Origin: DASXBJ01 sp036491755 | Lineage (GTDB): Bacteria; Chloroflexota; Dormibacteria; Dormibacterales; Dormibacteraceae | DNA length: 7,951 nucleotides | Assembly: GCA_036491755.1 (NCBI GenBank) | Contig: DASXBJ010000139.1 | Location: 1-7,951, forward strand | Direction of reading: 5' to 3' | Shown here: one piece after another, positions 1 to 5,828 of the stretch | Layout of the letters: every line of letters starts with the position of its first letter | Numbering within the stretch: position 1 is the first letter of the stretch | Program-made: the position numbers and the translations under genes | Notes under the pieces: model-generated | Databases searched by the model: none | The model's input: only the letters and a program-made list of their open reading frames with translations | Told to the model about the DNA's origin: nothing

Positions 1-477
1 CAGCTGAGCGTGCTCATCGGCTCGCAGGGGCTGATCAGCATCGCCAACTCCGCGACGCAACAGCTCGTGGTGCTGCGGCTGCTGCAGATGACAACCAGCG
101 GCGTCACCACGCTCACCGGCATCGGCTTCGGTCTCGCCGGCGTCGCAAGCAGCGCGGCTGCCGTGTTCTACACGTCGGTCACACGTCGCATCGGCTACGT
201 CAAAACGACCGCGATCGCCGCCCTCCTGGTCGCCGTCGCAGTGACTCTGGTCGGCACCTCGCCCTGGGTCGCGCTTGTCGTCGCGGCCATCGGGCTGAAC
301 GGACTGTTCAGCGGCGTCCTCATCCCGGCCACAGCCAGCATGATCGGCCTCGACACTCCACCGCCGGCGCAGAGCACCGTCTTCGGGATCAACGCCAGCT
401 CAGTCGCTTTCGGCTTCTTTCTCGGACCGCTCATCGGCGGCGGGGTGGCCGCCGCGGCGAACGTCCCTGTGCGCTGA
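1..477 (+). CDS. MFS transporter, C-terminal part (5' end outside window; frameshifted 3' end)
   Basis: The reading frame is open from the first base, so the N-terminal half lies upstream of the window. What remains is the C-terminal bundle of a major facilitator superfamily transporter, a proton- or solute-coupled exporter of the cytoplasmic membrane. Roughly four hydrophobic helices are visible, counting from GTG at 10: residues 35-55, 64-82, 86-107 and 125-150. An interhelix loop resembling the MFS motif RRIG is followed by a helix (residues 59-80), and a late helix carries FFLGPLIGG, typical of drug-exporter-like MFS proteins. The substrate cannot be told. The frame stops at TGA 475-477, one helix short of a normal MFS C-terminus; that helix is present in another frame just downstream. 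The gene is either mutated or affected by a one-base sequencing or assembly error. Confidence 0.75.
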   Translation, partial: QLSVLIGSQGLISIANSATQQLVVLRLLQMTTSGVTTLTGIGFGLAGVASSAAAVFYTSVTRRIGYVKTTAIAALLVAVAVTLVGTSPWVALVVAAIGLNGLFSGVLIPATASMIGLDTPPPAQSTVFGINASSVAFGFFLGPLIGGGVAAAANVPVR

Positions 478-548
478 TGGTGATCGCGGCCATCGCTGTG
501 GGACTGGCAGTTCTTTTGTACGTAGGGGGCCGCGAGCCGAACCGCTAG
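478..548 (+). pseudogene. Out-of-frame last helix of the MFS transporter
   Basis: In the frame whose codons start at multiples of three, the sequence from about 470 reads ALMVIAAIAVGLAVLLY, a clean transmembrane helix. A short charged tail (GGREPNR) follows, then TAG at 546-548. This is what the end of an MFS protein should look like, and it lies immediately after the TGA that ends the upstream frame. Joining the two requires a shift equivalent to one missing base somewhere between about 430 and 474, a stretch with a GGGG run at about 442-445. I read it as the displaced C-terminus of the preceding gene, not as a separate gene. Confidence 0.6.
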
Positions 549-613
549 ACCCGCCTCAGCCGGCATCGGCAAGTTGCGATGCGACGCTCGTACCCGTCAG
601 CATATCGAGCCTC

Positions 614-1225
614 ATGTCCAGACTGAAGCTCATCTTCGTGGCGGCCGCGGCAACGCTCTCGCTCGCCGCCTGCGGCGCCGACACCGGCGCCGGCGCCACT
701 ACCTCGCCCGCCCCGGGCTGCGACAATGGAATTGTCACCTGCATGGAAAACCGAACCACGCCCCCGCCCAACGTCATCGACCAGGCCAAGCACTACACCG
801 CGACAGTGCACACGTCCCGCGGCGACTTCGTGATCGCGTTCGTCGATCCCAAGATCGCGCCCCAGACGGTCAACAACTTCGTCTATCTCTCCCAAAACCA
901 CTTCTACGACGGCCTCACCTTCCACCGGGTGGTGGCAGGTTTCGTGGTCCAGGGCGGTGACCCGCTCGGCAACGGCACCGGCGGTCCAGCCTACAAGCTG
1001 CCCGACGAGTCAAACCCCTCTCAATGGCCCCGCGGCACGGCAGGCATGGCCTCCAGCGCGGCTGGAGTGAGCGGCTCCCAGTTCTTCATCACCCTGGGCG
1101 ACGCGCCGTTCCTCGCGCAGAACGGCGTGTACAACCACTTCGGCCAGGTCACCTCCGGAATGGAGGTAGTGGACAAGATCAAGGTCGGCGACACGATCAC
1201 CTCCATCGACATCACGGCCTCGTGA
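614..1225 (+). CDS. Cyclophilin-type peptidyl-prolyl cis-trans isomerase, lipoprotein
   Basis: This 203-residue protein isomerises Xaa-Pro peptide bonds and probably acts outside the cytoplasmic membrane as a lipid-anchored folding factor. Residues 1-20 are a lipoprotein signal peptide (basic start, hydrophobic core, lipobox LAAC, lipidated C20). A short linker with a cysteine pair (C36, C43; possible disulfide) leads into a cyclophilin domain at about 60-200. Family signatures are FHRVVAGFVVQGGDP (103-117), which contains the catalytic Arg R105, GSQFFIT (154-160) and FGQV (176-179). The ATG at 614 places the signal peptide correctly; I see no Shine-Dalgarno sequence before it. The stop overlaps the start of the following FKBP gene (GTGA), so the two isomerases are probably co-transcribed and translationally coupled. 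The domain looks complete. The client proteins are unknown. Confidence 0.92.
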   Translation: MSRLKLIFVAAAATLSLAACGADTGAGATTSPAPGCDNGIVTCMENRTTPPPNVIDQAKHYTATVHTSRGDFVIAFVDPKIAPQTVNNFVYLSQNHFYDGLTFHRVVAGFVVQGGDPLGNGTGGPAYKLPDESNPSQWPRGTAGMASSAAGVSGSQFFITLGDAPFLAQNGVYNHFGQVTSGMEVVDKIKVGDTITSIDITAS

Positions 1226-1851
1226 GGCGAAGGCTCCTCACCGCCCTCACCATCACCGCGTTCGCAGCAGCGGCATGCGGCTACGCGGACCCTTATGCCG
1301 GTACCGGCCCCGTGGCCAACGAGAGCCCGGGTCCCTCATCTTCGCCGGCCGTCTCACCAGGAGCCGATGACTTCAACGCCGGCGCGGGCCTGCCCGTCAC
1401 CACCTATCCCGACGGTCTGAAGGTCATCGACTTCAAGGCCGGGACCGGCGACGTGGCCAAGACCCTCGAGAACGTGACCGTGCAGTACACGGGTTGGCTC
1501 TCGACGACCAAGGACGGCATTCCGTTCGACACGAGCCGCCAGCCCACCCGCAAGCCCTTCACCGTCCAGCTCGGCGTGGGCGCGGTGATCCCGGGGTGGG
1601 ATGAGGGAATCCCGGGGATGAAGGTCGGCGGCAAGCGCAAGCTCATCATCCCGCCCGCGCTGGGCTACGGGACCGCGGGCCAGACCGACCCCACCTCGGG
1701 CGCTGTGATCATCCCGGGCAACGCGACACTGGTCTTCGACGTTGAGCTGCTCGCCGTCGCGCCTGGTCCCAGCCCGTCGCCAACACCGTCGCCGTCGCCG
1801 TCACCCAGCCCGTCCCCGTCGCCGAGCCCGTCGCCGAGTCACTCTCCCTAG
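1222..1851 (+). CDS. FKBP-type peptidyl-prolyl cis-trans isomerase, lipoprotein with Pro-Ser tail
   Basis: This 209-residue protein is the second proline isomerase of the pair, of the unrelated FKBP fold. I chose GTG at 1222 over an in-frame ATG at 1024. GTG gives a 19-residue lipoprotein signal peptide (RRR, hydrophobic core, lipobox AAAC, C19) and a 4-base overlap with the cyclophilin stop, whereas the longer form would run inside the cyclophilin domain. A low-complexity Pro/Ser/Gly linker (about 25-58) precedes the FKBP domain (about 60-180). Pocket residues typical of FKBP12 are present: Y89, F102-D103, F113, V122-I123, W126, Y149 and F172. After residue 180 the chain is almost purely Ser-Pro to the end (about 28 residues), probably an extended spacer or wall-interacting tail. 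It is expected to be anchored on the outer face of the membrane. Confidence 0.92.
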   Translation: MRRRLLTALTITAFAAAACGYADPYAGTGPVANESPGPSSSPAVSPGADDFNAGAGLPVTTYPDGLKVIDFKAGTGDVAKTLENVTVQYTGWLSTTKDGIPFDTSRQPTRKPFTVQLGVGAVIPGWDEGIPGMKVGGKRKLIIPPALGYGTAGQTDPTSGAVIIPGNATLVFDVELLAVAPGPSPSPTPSPSPSPSPSPSPSPSPSHSP

Positions 1852-1888
1852 AGCAGCGCGATCGCCGGTCAGCACGACGGCCGGCCGC

Positions 1889-2515
1889 TTACCGAAAGGC
1901 CGTGACGCCGATGTACAGGATCGTGAACAGGAAGAACCACACCACGTCCACGAAGTGCCAGTACAGCGTGACCGCCGCCACACCCACGTGGTGCCTGGAT
2001 GAGAACTGGCCTCGTGAAGCCCGCCACAGGATCAGGCTCAGCAACACGATTCCGCCCAGCACGTGAGCTCCGTGGAAGCCGGTCATGATGAAAAAGGCGC
2101 TCGCGAAGCTGTTCGCGGTGAGGCTCATCCCGCGTCCGAAGGCGCTGATGAACTCATACACCTGGAGGAATTCGAACCCGAGGCCCAGGAGGATTGTCCC
2201 TGTCCACAGGGTGAAGAACCGGCGACGGTTGTCGTGCGCGAGGGCGTCCGCCGCAAAGTGGCATGTGAACGCGCTGGAGAACAGCAGGATCGTGTTGACG
2301 ACCGGGATCGGATACCAGTTGACGTAAAACTCGCTGGTGGCGCTTGGCGGCGGCGGAGGCCACACGAAATGCGAGCCGTACAGGTAGAAGTACATCGCGA
2401 AGAGGCTGCCGAAGAACATCACCTCGGACGCCAGGAAGATGTACATGCCCATCATCCCCGGCTTGATCGCCGGGTACTGAGGCGTCTGCTCCGGACGCAT
2501 CGTGGCTACGGCCAT
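1889..2515 (-). CDS. ctaE: Cytochrome c oxidase subunit III
   Basis: This 208-residue integral membrane subunit of an aa3-type haem-copper oxidase stabilises the catalytic core around the proton-entry side of subunit I. The sequence predicts five helices (about 20-45, 70-92, 100-122, 135-163, 178-203), the usual bacterial short form without the two extra N-terminal helices of the seven-helix version. Conserved features are SEVMFF with E31, FTCHFA (83-88), GFHGAHVLGG (146-155, H148 and H151) and YWHFVDVVWF (185-194). The ATG overlaps the TGA of the upstream zinc-ribbon gene by one base (TGATG), and a good Shine-Dalgarno (GAGGTG) sits 8 nt before it, so it is the second gene of a two-gene minus-strand unit. 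It converges on the FKBP gene. The gene is also called coxC. Confidence 0.95.
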   Translation of the reverse strand: MAVATMRPEQTPQYPAIKPGMMGMYIFLASEVMFFGSLFAMYFYLYGSHFVWPPPPPSATSEFYVNWYPIPVVNTILLFSSAFTCHFAADALAHDNRRRFFTLWTGTILLGLGFEFLQVYEFISAFGRGMSLTANSFASAFFIMTGFHGAHVLGGIVLLSLILWRASRGQFSSRHHVGVAAVTLYWHFVDVVWFFLFTILYIGVTAFR

Positions 2516-3006
2516 CAGTGGTGCACCTCGCCGTGGGTTGGCGGCGCGTCACTCGGGAACATCTGCACATCCTCGACCAGGACCCATCCACCCACCCCGA
2601 CCAGGAAGATGATCCCCCCGATCACGGCGAGCACGATCCGGACGGTGGGCGAAAAGGGTATCGCGCCAAGGCCGAGGAGCAGGAGGCCGAAGCAGATGAC
2701 AAACGGCCAGTTGCTGCTCGGGAACAGGTGGATGCCCAGGCTGTGAGCTCGCGCCGCGAAGTCCACCGTGTTGTCGATCTCGACCGGCAGCTCCATGTCG
2801 AATCGCGACGCCTTCGCCCTCGCCGGGTCGGCGGCGCGCCACGCTTTGAAGGCCGCCGAAGCCATGGTGCTCGAGGGCCACAGCTTGTAGCCGCAGTTCC
2901 GGCACAGGTCGATGAAGCGGGCGGTCTTGAGGCCGCAGCGCGGGCAATCGACCGCCAGTTCCGGGTTGGCGACATCGACATATCGAGGACTCTTGGCGAT
3001 CGCCAC
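2515..3006 (-). CDS. Zinc-ribbon protein fused to a two-helix oxidase subunit IV-like domain
   Basis: This 163-residue protein is probably an accessory or fourth subunit of the cytochrome oxidase. The N-terminus carries a zinc-ribbon signature, CPRCG (21-25) and CRNCG (35-39), i.e. CxxC-x10-CxxC. A hydrophilic linker (about 45-98) follows, then two helices (about 100-118 and 121-144) in the pattern WPF...GLLLLGLG...GG...GVGGW.LVED. I associate this pattern with subunit-IV-like proteins of Chloroflexota-type oxidases; that assignment is from memory and moderate in strength. The C-terminus ends GEVHH. Start: an in-frame TAG at 3022-3024 limits the N-terminus, and GTG at 3006 is the only start codon before the zinc ribbon. 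It is the first gene of the minus-strand unit, overlaps the subunit III gene by one base, and is divergent from coxB. The zinc ribbon should face the cytoplasm if both helices cross the membrane, but topology is not proven. Confidence 0.8.
   Translation of the reverse strand: MAIAKSPRYVDVANPELAVDCPRCGLKTARFIDLCRNCGYKLWPSSTMASAAFKAWRAADPARAKASRFDMELPVEIDNTVDFAARAHSLGIHLFPSSNWPFVICFGLLLLGLGAIPFSPTVRIVLAVIGGIIFLVGVGGWVLVEDVQMFPSDAPPTHGEVHH
2524..2529 (-). promoter_or_regulatory. Shine-Dalgarno of the subunit III gene
   Basis: The minus strand reads GAGGTG, 8 nt before the ATG of the subunit III gene and inside the last codons of the upstream gene. It is the clearest ribosome-binding site in the window. 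It confirms the ATG start and contrasts with the first genes of transcripts here, which have none. Confidence 0.7.
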
Positions 3007-3018
3007 CTTCGGTTTTGG

Positions 3019-3024
3019 ATTCTA
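3019..3024 (-). promoter_or_regulatory. Candidate -10 box of the zinc-ribbon/subunit III unit
   Basis: The minus strand reads TAGAAT (one mismatch to TATAAT) in the 77-bp gap between the divergent oxidase genes, 12 nt before the GTG start. A transcript starting 7 nt downstream would have a leader of only a few bases. I see no convincing -35 box. Confidence 0.4.
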
Positions 3025-3069
3025 TCCGTTCGACGAGCCGCCCCGCCGGGGCCCGCCTCGGGCCGTCGA

Positions 3070-3075
3070 TATACT
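3070..3075 (+). promoter_or_regulatory. Candidate -10 box of coxB-coxA
   Basis: TATACT (one mismatch to TATAAT) lies 8 nt before the GTG at 3084. Normal -10 to +1 spacing puts the transcription start at or next to the GTG, so the mRNA would be leaderless. No Shine-Dalgarno is present in between, and no clear -35 is visible in the GC-rich upstream sequence. Confidence 0.5.
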
Positions 3076-3083
3076 TGGGCGCT

Positions 3084-3857
3084 GTGACCGCACGCGTGCG
3101 CGCGCCTCTCACAATCGCGGGCCTCGTGCTCGTAGCCCTCCTGCTGAGCTCGTGCTCGACCGGCGGTCTCTCACCCATATTCCCGCAGCCGGTTTCACCC
3201 AACGGGCAGGACATCTACAACCTGTACGCGGCCATCTCGATCCCGGCCATCATCGTGTTCATCGGAGTCGAGGCGGCGCTCCTCTGGGTCGTCCTTCGCT
3301 TCCGCCGCACGCGTCAGCCGCTCGGTTACGTTCCCCCGCAGATCCACGGCCACAACGGCCTCGAGATCGCCTGGACCATCGCGCCGCTGGTGATCGTGCT
3401 CGTGATCGCCGGGTTCAGCTTCGAGACGCTCCAGCAGGACTTCCAGCCCATCAGCAACCAGCAGATGCTCATCAAGGTCTCGGGCCACCAGTTCGGGTGG
3501 TCGTACGACTATGGCAACGGCGTGGTCGTCCACCAGGAGGGCACGCTGGCCGGCGACGTGACCCCTCTGGTCGTCCCGACCAACACCCTGATCAAGCTGC
3601 AGTTCGACAGCACCGACGTGATCCACTCGTGGTGGGTGCCCGCGATCTCGGGCAAGACCGACGCAGTGCCCGGCTACAGCAACTTCTCCTGGATGAAGAT
3701 CAGCCAGGCCGGCTCATGGCGCGGCGAATGCGCGGAGCTCTGCGGCGCCGGCCACAGCACCATGCAGATCATCGTCCAGGCGATGAGCCAGCCCGACTTC
3801 GACCAGTGGATGCAGCAGCAGCAGGCCAAGGCCAGTCCCTCGCCCTCGCCGAGTTAG
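3084..3857 (+). CDS. ctaC: Cytochrome c oxidase subunit II (CuA lipoprotein)
   Basis: This 257-residue subunit accepts electrons from cytochrome c (or another donor) at a binuclear CuA centre outside the membrane and passes them to haem a in subunit I. Residues 1-24 are a lipoprotein signal (lipobox LSSC, C24). Two helices follow (about 47-72 and 95-115), then the cupredoxin domain. CuA ligands are all present: H181 in DVIHSWWVP, then C216, E218, C220, H224 and M227 in CAELCGAGHSTM. No cytochrome c domain is fused at the C-terminus, so a separate donor is needed; none is encoded here. The tail is Gln-rich, then ends in SPSPSPS. I prefer GTG 3084 to an in-frame TTG at 3015, because 3084 starts a normal signal peptide and lies just after a TATACT box. 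coxA starts 11 nt after the stop. The gene is also called coxB. Confidence 0.93.
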   Translation: MTARVRAPLTIAGLVLVALLLSSCSTGGLSPIFPQPVSPNGQDIYNLYAAISIPAIIVFIGVEAALLWVVLRFRRTRQPLGYVPPQIHGHNGLEIAWTIAPLVIVLVIAGFSFETLQQDFQPISNQQMLIKVSGHQFGWSYDYGNGVVVHQEGTLAGDVTPLVVPTNTLIKLQFDSTDVIHSWWVPAISGKTDAVPGYSNFSWMKISQAGSWRGECAELCGAGHSTMQIIVQAMSQPDFDQWMQQQQAKASPSPSPS

Positions 3858-3860
3858 CAT
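3855..3860 (+). promoter_or_regulatory. Possible internal -10 box before coxA
   Basis: TAGCAT overlaps the coxB stop codon and lies 8 nt before the coxA ATG, the same spacing as before coxB. The 11-nt gap (catagaaatag) contains no Shine-Dalgarno, so coxA may also have its own leaderless transcript, or may depend on coupling with coxB. The hexamer could be chance. Confidence 0.25.
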
Positions 3861-3868
3861 AGAAATAG

Positions 3869-5527
3869 ATGGCAGCCACCACAGTCCTGCCTCGTCCCAA
3901 GGCTTACGACGACTCGTTCTTCAAGCCGATCAGCCTGTGGCTGACGACAACCGATCACAAGCTGATCGGGATCATGTACATGGTCACCGGCATCCTCAGC
4001 TTCGTGATCGGCGGCATCTTCGCCCTCGTCATCCGGCTGCAGCTCGCGCAGCCCAACCTGTCGGTCGTCGACCACGAGACGTACAACCAGCTCATCTCGG
4101 CGCACGGCGTGACGATGATCTTCTTCTTCGTCACGATCTTCCTCACCGGGATCGCCAACTACATGGTGCCGCTCATGGTCGGCGCTCGCGACATGGCCTT
4201 CCCGCGCGTCAACCTCCTCGGCTTCTGGCTGGTCCCCGTGTCGTTCCTCCTTTACTACAGCGCCTTCTTCTTCGGCGGCGCGCTCGATGCAGGGTGGACC
4301 GGCTACGCGCCGCTGACCGAGAAGGCGTACCAGTCGCACAGCCTCGGCGTCGACTTCTGGGCGCTCAGCATCATCGTCTGGGCGATCAGCGGGATCATGG
4401 CCTCGACGAACTTCCTGACCACGATCATCGCCCTTCGCGCGCCGGGAATGAAGCTGACCCGGCTGCCCCTGTTCGTGTGGGCGCAGATCTCGACCTCCAT
4501 CCTTCTGCTCGTGGTCGGCGCGCCTTTGGCCGCGGCCATGATCCTGGTCGAGTTCGACCGCCAGTTGGGCACGCAGTTCTTCACGACCCAGGGACGCCCG
4601 GTGCTCTATCAGCACCTCTTCTGGTTCTTCGGTCACCCCGAGGTCTACATCATGATTCTGCCCGGCTTCGGAATGATCTCCGAGATCATCCCGGTCTTCG
4701 CCCGCAAGCCGATCTTCGGCTACATGTCGATGGTGGCGGCGCTCTTCGGCATCGTGTTTCTCTCCATGACCGTGTGGGCACACCACATGTTCACGGTCGG
4801 CATGAACGTCTACGTCGAGACTTTCTTCATGGTCATGACGATGCTGATCGCGGTCCCCACCGGCATCAAGTTCTTCAACTGGATCGCCACCGCTTGGTGG
4901 GGCTCGATCGAGTTCACCATACCCATGAAGTTCGCATTCGGGTTCCTCGCCACCTTCCTCATCGGCGGCATCACCGGCGTCTACCTCGCCTCAGTGCCCG
5001 TGGACACGCAGCTGCACCAGTCGTACTACGTGGTGGCCCACCTCCACTACGTGTTGTTCGGTGGCAGCGTGTTCACGATCTTCGCGGGCATCTATTACTG
5101 GTTCCCGAAGATCACAGGACGCATGCTCGGCCGGCGTCTCGGCGAGTGGAACTTCTGGACGCTGTTCATCGGCTTCAACGGCACCTTTCTGATCATGCAC
5201 ACGCTTGGCCTCGAGGGGATGCCGCGCCGCATCGCCACCTACACGAACTCCGAGTGGGCGACGACCAACCTCGTCATCACCTTGTTCTCTTTCCTCATCG
5301 CGTTCTCGGTGCTGCTCTTCCTCATCAACATCGTTCGGAGCTGGCGCCACGGCGAGATCGCCGGTGACGACCCGTGGCACGCCAACACCCTCGAGTGGGC
5401 GACCAGCTCTCCGCCACCGCCATACAACTTCGAACGCGTCCCGCCAGTCCGCAGCTTCATGCCGCTGCGCGACCTGCACGAATCAGGCGAGATCCCCGAA
5501 ACGGAGCTGCAGCCGGTAGGAGCCTAG
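3869..5527 (+). CDS. ctaD: Cytochrome c oxidase subunit I (haem a/a3-CuB catalytic subunit)
   Basis: This 552-residue catalytic subunit reduces O2 to water and pumps protons. It is full length with about 12 helices. The metal ligands are visible: H79 (low-spin haem, AHGVTMIFF), H256 with Y260 in GHPEVY (CuB and the cross-linked tyrosine), H305-H306 (CuB, WAHHMF), H391 (haem a3) and H393 (haem a) in AHLHYV. D-channel residues D108 (GARDMAFPR) and E258, and K-channel K334 (PTGIKFF), are present, placing it in the proton-pumping A1 type. The C-terminal extension (about 490-552) is hydrophilic and Pro-rich. The start MAATTVLPRP comes 11 nt after coxB, with no ribosome-binding site. coxA is the second gene of the plus-strand arm of the divergent oxidase locus and ends just before a hairpin repeat. 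The gene is also called coxA. Confidence 0.97.
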   Translation: MAATTVLPRPKAYDDSFFKPISLWLTTTDHKLIGIMYMVTGILSFVIGGIFALVIRLQLAQPNLSVVDHETYNQLISAHGVTMIFFFVTIFLTGIANYMVPLMVGARDMAFPRVNLLGFWLVPVSFLLYYSAFFFGGALDAGWTGYAPLTEKAYQSHSLGVDFWALSIIVWAISGIMASTNFLTTIIALRAPGMKLTRLPLFVWAQISTSILLLVVGAPLAAAMILVEFDRQLGTQFFTTQGRPVLYQHLFWFFGHPEVYIMILPGFGMISEIIPVFARKPIFGYMSMVAALFGIVFLSMTVWAHHMFTVGMNVYVETFFMVMTMLIAVPTGIKFFNWIATAWWGSIEFTIPMKFAFGFLATFLIGGITGVYLASVPVDTQLHQSYYVVAHLHYVLFGGSVFTIFAGIYYWFPKITGRMLGRRLGEWNFWTLFIGFNGTFLIMHTLGLEGMPRRIATYTNSEWATTNLVITLFSFLIAFSVLLFLINIVRSWRHGEIAGDDPWHANTLEWATSSPPPPYNFERVPPVRSFMPLRDLHESGEIPETELQPVGA

Positions 5528-5563
5528 CTTCCCTCTCCCGCGGGAGAGAGGGTCAGGGTGAGT
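5528..5563 (+). repeat. Intergenic hairpin repeat, copy 1
   Basis: A perfect 16-base palindrome (CTCTCCCG/CGGGAGAG, 5533-5548) is followed by AGGGTCAGGGTGAG, and the whole begins one base after the coxA stop. A related element follows the protease gene at 7017-7055, with the same order: pyrimidine arm, purine arm, then GGTCAGGGTGAG. It resembles the REP-like CCCTCTCC...GGTCAGGGTGAG elements dispersed in many high-GC genomes (recollection, not a search). It sits between convergent coxA and the 61-codon gene and could also end transcription, although no T-run follows. Confidence 0.55.
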
Positions 5564-5567
5564 CCCT

Positions 5568-5753
5568 CTAGTGATGCGCCTCGTCGTGGTGGTCCGCCGG
5601 GGCGGTCTGGTCGGCGGCTTCCTCGGCGGCGCGGTTGAGCGCGTCACCGCGCAGCACCCACCACCCGAGACCGACCACGCCCAGGCTCGCAACAAGAAAT
5701 GTGACGCTCATGGCGAGCCAGGCTGGAACCCATTCACCGGCCAGGTAAAGCAC
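5568..5753 (-). CDS. Small single-helix membrane protein with His-rich C-terminus
   Basis: I do not recognise a family. This 61-residue product has one hydrophobic helix (about 10-34, rich in W, V, G and L), then a short Arg/Asp turn, an Ala/Glu-rich segment (about 38-52) and a tail ending ADHHDEAHH. It converges on coxA across a 40-bp gap holding a hairpin repeat. The size, single helix and metal-binding-type tail suggest a small oxidase-associated or metal-handling membrane protein, but this rests on position. GTG 5753 is preferred because a GATAAT box lies 6 nt upstream; the in-frame codons before it hold no better start. The gene is divergent from the MarP-like protease. The helix pattern and the tail similarity to the zinc-ribbon oxidase protein argue that it is real and not a shadow. 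Confidence 0.6.
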   Translation of the reverse strand: MLYLAGEWVPAWLAMSVTFLVASLGVVGLGWWVLRGDALNRAAEEAADQTAPADHHDEAHH

Positions 5754-5759
5754 GAGCCA

Positions 5760-5765
5760 ATTATC
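5760..5765 (-). promoter_or_regulatory. Candidate -10 box of the 61-codon gene
   Basis: The minus strand reads GATAAT (one mismatch to TATAAT), 6 nt before the GTG start. This places the transcription start at or beside the start codon and predicts a leaderless mRNA. No -35 box is clear. Confidence 0.4.
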
Positions 5766-5798
5766 GCGGACGAGCAGGCTTCGGGCAGAAGGGCCCGC

Positions 5799-5804
5799 TA
5801 GGGT
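5799..5804 (+). promoter_or_regulatory. Candidate -10 box of the MarP-like protease gene
   Basis: TAGGGT fits the relaxed TANNNT -10 consensus and occurs in the context GCTAGGGTG, which recurs at 7064-7072 before the glycosyltransferase gene. Transcription would begin near 5811, leaving a leader of about 18 nt that contains a weak Shine-Dalgarno (CAGGA, 5818-5822), 6 nt before the GTG at 5829. Confidence 0.35.
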
Positions 5805-5828
5805 GTTAACAGGAATGCAGGATTCGTA

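Noticed and set aside
1024..1221. ATG 1024 as the start of the FKBP gene
   Set aside because: This would add 66 Arg/His-rich residues inside the cyclophilin gene and bury the lipoprotein signal that begins at GTG 1222.
1852..1888. Transcription terminator between the convergent FKBP and ctaE genes
   Set aside because: Only a weak, imperfect GCCGG/CCGGC pairing and no T-run; not convincing as a terminator.
3015..3083. TTG 3015 as the start of subunit II
   Set aside because: It adds 23 residues before a normal signal peptide and would run through the TATACT promoter-like box.
3854..4786. Long open frame on the minus strand inside coxA
   Set aside because: Its translation is almost entirely Arg, Asp, Glu and His without domains, as expected for the antisense of a high-GC membrane gene; coxA is certain on the plus strand.
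3937..5367. 476-codon open frame on the plus strand inside coxA
   Set aside because: It is a shifted reading of coxA, rich in Arg, His and Pro and with no recognisable fold.
5782..5797. Operator-like hairpin CGGGC/GCCCG between the divergent 61-codon and protease genes
   Set aside because: A 5-bp GC stem is expected by chance at this base composition.
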